Below, in pieces: positions 33,044 to 37,331 of a stretch of 37,331 nt of DNA. The notes beneath the pieces were generated by a model. It was not told the DNA's origin, did no database searches, and saw only the letters and a program-made list of their open reading frames with translations. Location of the stretch: NCBI GenBank assembly GCA_017525035.1, contig JAFXTH010000007.1:1-37331 (forward strand). The letters are read 5' to 3'. This DNA comes from Bacilli bacterium. Lineage in GTDB: Bacteria > Bacillota_I > Bacilli_A > RF39 > UBA660. Position numbers and translations under genes: made by a program. Position 1 is the stretch's first letter. Every line of letters starts with the position of its first letter.

Positions 33044-33073
33044 AACCTCCTACATAATTATATGTAAGAGGTT
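33044..33073 (-). promoter_or_regulatory. Terminator-like hairpin that sequesters the spoVIF-like ribosome site
   Basis: On the minus strand AACCTCTTACATA pairs with TATGTAGGAGGTT (13 bp, one G-U, loop of 4) and is followed by TTTTT and then the ATG. The AGGAGG is wholly inside the stem. It may end the upstream transcript and also limit translation of the SpoVIF-like protein. Confidence 0.65.
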
Positions 33074-33081
33074 ATTTTTGT

Positions 33082-33447
33082 TTACTTATCAGCACTTTCA
33101 GCAATACTAATTGCTTTCATTATTCTATCTTCAGCATTTTCCCAAATATTAGATACTCTTGCTAAAGCATCAGCATATTTATTTAATAAGAATATGGCAT
33201 TATAGTATTCGTTATCAGTTTTTTCAAAAGCACTTTTAAGTTGCATTGTCATTTTTGGTCCAAGTGCAACTTTAGCTTCTTCCCATGCCATTTTTTCTTC
33301 TTTGTCTGCTTCAAGAAGTTCTTTAATAGCATCATTTAATTTTACAGATAATGATTTTAATTCAGAAGGATCAACATTTAATGAGCTTCCATCCTTGAAT
33401 GTGTTAGTAGGTAGTGAATTTGCTTTCATAATTTCAAATAAATCCAT
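33082..33447 (-). CDS. Small helical protein, WXG100-like, second of a pair
   Basis: 121 residues with no signal peptide or membrane helix. It is highly helical and charged, with LSVKLNDAIKELLEADKEEKMAWEEAKVALGPKM in the middle and NKYADALARVSNIWENAEDRI near the end. The length, the helix-turn-helix with an aromatic turn and the pairing with another ~100-residue protein resemble ESX/WXG100 secretion substrates, but the turn is WEEAKVALGP rather than W-x-G, and no clear YxxxD/E export motif is seen. It follows the 33457-33747 gene by 9 bp, so they form one operon. Function uncertain. Confidence 0.65.
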   Translation of the reverse strand: MDLFEIMKANSLPTNTFKDGSSLNVDPSELKSLSVKLNDAIKELLEADKEEKMAWEEAKVALGPKMTMQLKSAFEKTDNEYYNAIFLLNKYADALARVSNIWENAEDRIMKAISIAESADK

Positions 33448-33456
33448 ATGTTACAC

Positions 33457-33747
33457 CTATGCTAACGTGTTTTGAATCTCTTCTTGTGATTCTGTTAATA
33501 TTTTAGCAGTATCATCTAAGAATTTGATTTGCGCCATCATTTCGCCTTTTCTATCTACTAGTTCATTATTTATAGCATTTAATACTTGCTCACGGCTATT
33601 CTTTGCCTGTAAGCTATTCCAACTACTTTCAGATTGTATGACTATGTTTTTAACTTTTTCTAGTGCCATCGTGTATTTATCCGATGCCGCAAGCATTTTG
33701 CCTTTTGCACTATTAATGTCACCAATCGTCGTTACACTAAGAGCCAT
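33457..33747 (-). CDS. Small helical protein, WXG100-like, first of a pair
   Basis: 96 residues from the ATG at 33747, chosen because AAGGAGG lies just before it; an in-frame start six codons upstream would include that site. Two long helices flank a turn, SESSWNSLQAKNSREQV, placed mid-protein like the W-x-G turn of WXG100 proteins (here W-N-S). Total length is typical of that family. There is no signal peptide. A near-consensus promoter drives it together with the next gene. No EssC, YukD or other type VII secretion gene lies in the window. Could be an ESX-type substrate or an unrelated helical pair. Confidence 0.65.
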   Translation of the reverse strand: MALSVTTIGDINSAKGKMLAASDKYTMALEKVKNIVIQSESSWNSLQAKNSREQVLNAINNELVDRKGEMMAQIKFLDDTAKILTESQEEIQNTLA

Positions 33748-33776
33748 AATGTGCCTCCTTATCATTATCTAATCTA

Positions 33777-33805
33777 ATTTTATTATTGTTTCAAGTAAGT
33801 GTCAA
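33777..33805 (-). promoter_or_regulatory. Promoter of the WXG100-like pair
   Basis: Minus strand: consensus -35 TTGACA (33800-33805), a 17-bp spacer and -10 TAAAAT (33777-33782). This is one of the strongest predicted promoters in the window. Confidence 0.7.
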
Positions 33806-33820
33806 CAATTTATAAGTAAA

Positions 33821-33840
33821 AAAGATGGTTGCCCATCTTT
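33821..33840 (-). terminator. Intrinsic terminator of the 33839-34723 gene
   Basis: AAAGATGG and CCATCTTT form an 8-bp stem with a 4-base loop, followed by a short T-run on the minus strand. The stop codon (33839-33841) overlaps the stem. Confidence 0.75.
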
Positions 33841-34723
33841 ACTTTACTTCTTCAGTTGATACGTAGATATAACTACCATCAGCTTGTTTTTTAAATGTAT
33901 GCTTATAGTTTGTTGCAACATTTGCATACTTTTTTATAACCTCAGATCCGAAAGAAGTTCTTCCAGTTTTAAAATAATCTTTACCTAAAATTATTTCATC
34001 GTTTATCTTAATATCCGCATTACTGTATTTATATAGTGAATAATTATATGTATTTAAATCCTTTGCGTTAAAGTTAGTTGTATCGAGTCTTAAATTTATA
34101 TATTTTTCATAAATATACAAGTATTTTTCACTCTTCTCAGCTTTAGTAATAGCTTTTGCATTTACGTAATTAGTCATTCCGAAGTATTCAGTATAGTCAT
34201 TATAAACTTCATCCTCTGGTCCATGATTTAAGCATTCATAAGTACTATTGTTTAACGTACAACTTAAATACATATTACCGTTGATTGTCTTTGGTAAATT
34301 TGTGTATTTACTACCATATAGTTTCTTAACTTCCTCTAGTAAATTGCTAGATTCAATTGCCATATCGCAATTGCTGTTATTTGCTAGTTCTTCTTCAGTG
34401 CAGTGTCTAGTTTTATCCATACTTATAGAACTAAGAGCATTACCATAAATTACTTCATTACCTATATCATTTAAAGTTACTTTTTTATTTTGATATACAT
34501 AGAAGCTTTTAGATAAATCAATATTTTCAATAGATATTAGGTTTGCTATTAATAGTGTTACATCACTATCAATAATGGTTTCCTCTACTACTTCATTTTC
34601 ATGATCATCTTTTATTGGTTCAGGTACTTTGCTTTCCTCTTTTGGTTTTAGGAAAAGCAAAGTACCTGCTACTATTAAAATTATTCCGACTATTATCACA
34701 CATAAAGATTTTTTGCTCTTCAT
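33839..34723 (-). CDS. Membrane-anchored extracellular protein of unknown function
   Basis: 294 residues from the ATG at 34723, preceded by GGGGGAG; an upstream in-frame TTG is rejected. One transmembrane helix (~6-24, LCVIIVGIILIVAGTLLFL) follows a basic start. An acidic linker (~25-52) and a ~240-residue extracellular domain follow. It contains four cysteines, including LSCTLNNSTYECLNHG, and a C-terminal half rich in Tyr (YLYIYEKYINLRLDT). No family recognised. It starts 18 bases after the stop of the large Cys-rich protein, with no terminator between, so the two are probably cotranscribed and may act together. Confidence 0.75.
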   Translation of the reverse strand: MKSKKSLCVIIVGIILIVAGTLLFLKPKEESKVPEPIKDDHENEVVEETIIDSDVTLLIANLISIENIDLSKSFYVYQNKKVTLNDIGNEVIYGNALSSISMDKTRHCTEEELANNSNCDMAIESSNLLEEVKKLYGSKYTNLPKTINGNMYLSCTLNNSTYECLNHGPEDEVYNDYTEYFGMTNYVNAKAITKAEKSEKYLYIYEKYINLRLDTTNFNAKDLNTYNYSLYKYSNADIKINDEIILGKDYFKTGRTSFGSEVIKKYANVATNYKHTFKKQADGSYIYVSTEEVK

Positions 34724-34741
34724 ATTATCTCCCCCTATCAA

Positions 34742-37331
34742 CTATGGTGTATATACACTTGTACATATGTGAGTAGTATTATTCATTGTATCACCAGCAG
34801 CACATGTATAAACTAGTGTTGCAGTTTTTGTATCAGTACCTGTACATGTTGTTTCATCTATTTGCTTTCTACAATCACAGTGGTTTGGAGATGAACTTGG
34901 TCTACATCCTGTTTGTGATACAGCAGCTATGTTACTTCCATAGCAGTGAGAACCAGTTCCTGCTGTACATGTCCATCCTGTTGATGTACATGATGCTCCA
35001 TTACCTGTTCTAGTAAATGTTTCAACACAATAACCACCAATATATTCTCCAGGACAGCATGTATATGTATATGATTTTGTACATGATGTATTACTCAATG
35101 TATATCCTGCTGGGCAAGTATAACTTGAAGATGCTGCATATGTTTTCAAACATGTTCCATTAGCTTGATAAGTATATCCATCTTTACAGCTTGGTCTCCA
35201 TGTTGCATATAACGTTAAGTTTGAAGTCGATGTCCATGCCCCTTGGTTAGTATTTAAGTTATGAGTTATACTACCAGTTGATGTTGTTGACCAACCTGTT
35301 TGAACATAGGCTGTTCTTGTAAATACTGCTGCTTTTGATGTCCATGCTGAATCATATGTAACTGTTTGAGTTTGATCATTACCTGTTCCACCATTAGCTT
35401 TATATGTAACTGTATATTGATTTGCATTACATTTATTTGATGATAATGTATATCCTGTTGAACATGTTTTAGCGCTACACAAGTTAGTTACTGAGTTTGC
35501 TGTCCAACTTGCTGTATTCCATGCTGTTACTTTATTCTTATTTGAACAATCTGCGTTACAACTTGTTTGTCCTGTTCCATTTGTTGTTTTACCAGTACAA
35601 GCTGTACATGCACTTGCTCCTGCTGCACTATATGATCCAACTGCACATGCTACATCTGCATTGATTCCTGTACAATAGTGTCCTGCAGTACATTTATTAC
35701 AAGCGTTATCTCTTGTACTTCCTGTTGTAACATTGCTCTTTCCTACATATCCTGCTGGACATCCGTGTCTATCTGTTTTACCAGCACAGTAATATCCTTG
35801 TCCACAGTTGCTACATACTTTATTACCTTCTGTTGTGTTATATGTTCCTGCTGCACATTCAGTACATGTACTTGTTCCACCGTATGTTACATTGTGTGAT
35901 GCTTTATAATATCCAGCCGCACATTTTGTTCCTGTTGAGTCTTTTGCTTTATTAACATATTGTCCATCTGGAACAATCATTAAACATTTTGCTTCTGATA
36001 CTTTGTTTGCAACGGCTGTTCCATCTCTATATCCTGCTGGACATTGTGTACATGTACTTCTTTGTCCATATTTAACCCAATGTTCACCATTATAGTATCC
36101 CTTTGCACATTCTGTTGCGTTTGCATCGTTTGCTTTATCAACAAAGTATCCTGCTGTAACTTTCTTTTGACAGTCACCAATAGCTCCTACTGGTTCTCCA
36201 TCTCTATATCCTGCTGGACATTGTACACAAGCTGTTCCTACAGCATCTGTATAATATCCTGTTCCACATTTTTGATATACTGCGTATAATGTTACATCTT
36301 TTGTAACTGTATGTGATGTTATTGCACTTGTTGCAGTTTTACTTGTATTCCATCCAATCATCTTATATGCTACTTTTCTTGCTGTTGGTGTTAAATCTGC
36401 AAGCTCTGTTTCTCTTTTTATTTCACTTGCCTTAGTTGGTCCGCTATTTCCGCCATTTCTATCATATGTTACTAAATAATAATGTGAACTTGTTTGATAT
36501 GTTAATCCTGAATGGTCTACAGCCTTTAAGTACCATACTCCAGTTGAAGGTACTGTTCCTGAACTAGTCCATTCACTTAAATAATTTAATCCTTCACCTT
36601 CTGCACTATTTGCATCTTTACCAAAATATACTTTTACTAATTTTGATGTTGCATCAGTACATTTTAATGTTGAATGCTCTGTTATTGAACAACTTGGTAT
36701 TACTGAGTCTTTTCTTACTTTAATACTACATCTTGCATAGTTTTGAGCTTTGTCCTCAACAAATCCATAATACCAAACATATTGACTTTCATCTGGATGA
36801 ACAATTTCTAAACTACTTGTTCTTGATGATTGATTATATGGTGTTGTTCCTCTTCTTATTGAGTTAAATTCAATACCACTTTTTGCTTCTAGTATTGTAC
36901 TTGCTTGATCTTTTAATACATCAAAACCAATCTTTATGTTTGAATTATACCAATCATTTTTACCAGGTGTTCCTTGTGTTACTACTAGCGAACATGCTGG
37001 TGCAGTTTTATCTATTCTTATGATTAATGGTACTGTTTCCTTACTTATATTTCCTTCGTTATCTACTACTCTGAATGCTACTTCTTCATTCATCTCTTGT
37101 CTATAGTCAACATGACATGATCCATCAGGTTTAATGTCATCACAAATATTTTTCCATTGCCCGCCTTTGCTCCATTGATATTGTGTTACTTTCTCTCCTG
37201 ATTCTGAATAGAATGTTGATCCTGATGTAAAGTCGATATTCACTTCTTGAGCCCATTGTCCTGATGAATATAATGACTTATCTGTATCTTCTGTTACTGT
37301 TGTTTCAACAATCTTTTTTGCATATACATTC
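34742..37331 (-). CDS. Large Cys-rich surface protein with InlB-type repeats (N-terminus off window)
   Basis: The frame is open to the right edge, giving 863 visible residues; a GTG at 37243 is internal, not the start. The visible part begins with Ig/HYR-like domains (IRIDKTAPACSLVV, GFVEDKAQNYARCSI). An InlB-type repeat (YDRNGGNSGPT, MIGWNTSKTATS) is followed by a ~300-residue Cys-rich region with CPAGYRDG, CAAGTYNTTEGN and GQGYYCAGKTDRHGCPAGY motifs. A second InlB repeat (YKANGGTGN, TGWSTTSTG) and a Cys-rich tail (CPAGYTLSNTSC, CCPGEY) come last. There is no C-terminal transmembrane helix or LPXTG, so anchoring must lie in the missing N-terminus. The architecture parallels the protein at 1-3001, which starts with a pilin-like signal. 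Likely an adhesin-like surface protein. Confidence 0.8.
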   Translation of the reverse strand, partial: NVYAKKIVETTVTEDTDKSLYSSGQWAQEVNIDFTSGSTFYSESGEKVTQYQWSKGGQWKNICDDIKPDGSCHVDYRQEMNEEVAFRVVDNEGNISKETVPLIIRIDKTAPACSLVVTQGTPGKNDWYNSNIKIGFDVLKDQASTILEAKSGIEFNSIRRGTTPYNQSSRTSSLEIVHPDESQYVWYYGFVEDKAQNYARCSIKVRKDSVIPSCSITEHSTLKCTDATSKLVKVYFGKDANSAEGEGLNYLSEWTSSGTVPSTGVWYLKAVDHSGLTYQTSSHYYLVTYDRNGGNSGPTKASEIKRETELADLTPTARKVAYKMIGWNTSKTATSAITSHTVTKDVTLYAVYQKCGTGYYTDAVGTACVQCPAGYRDGEPVGAIGDCQKKVTAGYFVDKANDANATECAKGYYNGEHWVKYGQRSTCTQCPAGYRDGTAVANKVSEAKCLMIVPDGQYVNKAKDSTGTKCAAGYYKASHNVTYGGTSTCTECAAGTYNTTEGNKVCSNCGQGYYCAGKTDRHGCPAGYVGKSNVTTGSTRDNACNKCTAGHYCTGINADVACAVGSYSAAGASACTACTGKTTNGTGQTSCNADCSNKNKVTAWNTASWTANSVTNLCSAKTCSTGYTLSSNKCNANQYTVTYKANGGTGNDQTQTVTYDSAWTSKAAVFTRTAYVQTGWSTTSTGSITHNLNTNQGAWTSTSNLTLYATWRPSCKDGYTYQANGTCLKTYAASSSYTCPAGYTLSNTSCTKSYTYTCCPGEYIGGYCVETFTRTGNGASCTSTGWTCTAGTGSHCYGSNIAAVSQTGCRPSSSPNHCDCRKQIDETTCTGTDTKTATLVYTCAAGDTMNNTTHICTSVYTP

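Noticed and set aside
33082-33747. Phage tail or bacteriocin small proteins
   Set aside because: No phage structural, lysis or export genes are nearby, and the promoter and codon use match the chromosomal neighbours.
37241-37243. GTG as the start of the right-edge Cys-rich protein
   Set aside because: The frame stays open for 29 more codons to the edge, no ribosome site precedes the GTG, and no signal sequence follows it.

Overview
The window is strongly A+T-rich, gene-dense DNA from a low-GC Gram-positive bacterium of the Bacilli. The evidence is a Bacillus-type RNase P RNA, RNase J and RNase Y, GpsB, RecU, DnaD, a class A penicillin-binding protein, the spore-coat ATPase SpoIVA and a SpoVIF-like protein. 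Several housekeeping genes keep a Bacillus subtilis-like neighbourhood (cca-dnaD-nth; recU-ponA divergent from gpsB-rnpB). The large Cys-rich and InlB-repeat surface proteins, together with cohesin and dockerin modules, suggest an uncultured, probably gut-associated, spore-forming relative of Erysipelotrichia/RF39-like lineages. That placement is inference.

Layout. 1-3001 (-): C-terminally truncated giant surface protein with a type IV pilin-like N-terminus. 3101-6322 (-): secreted repeat protein. 6529-12592 (+): apparent three-gene envelope operon encoding a dockerin-bearing glucosaminidase, a membrane-anchored cohesin-like protein and an LCP-PASTA protein. 12708-14381 (+): RNase J. 14413-20813 (-): a second possible cohesin-like membrane protein, RNase Y, an unrecognised 706-residue protein with an EF-hand-like loop, RecA behind a candidate LexA box, and PgsA. 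20800-22001 (-): RodZ-like protein, RNase P RNA and GpsB. 22178-25601 (+): RecU and PBP1A. 25627-29128 (-): ZIP transporter, Nth, DnaD, CCA transferase and HU. 29261-34723 (-): SpoIVA and SpoVIF-like proteins interleaved with membrane-anchored or secreted proteins of unknown function and a pair of small WXG100-like helical proteins. 34742-37331 (-): a Cys-rich surface protein whose N-terminus lies beyond the window.

How the genes may work together. The most notable system is at 6.5-12.6 kb. The hydrolase ends in two canonical dockerin calcium loops, and the next gene encodes a cohesin-like domain on a membrane anchor with a charged cytoplasmic tail. This suggests non-covalent tethering of an autolysin to the cell surface, co-expressed with an LCP enzyme that attaches polymers to the wall. 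Extracellular cysteines are abundant in three large surface proteins, suggesting oxidative folding outside the cell.

The genome is compact. Intrinsic terminators commonly contain the stop codon of the gene they terminate, and several run directly into an extended -10 promoter for the next gene. No tRNA, CRISPR array, insertion sequence or prophage was recognised. Every stretch of more than 300 bases is accounted for by a gene; the longest gap between proteins holds the RNase P RNA.
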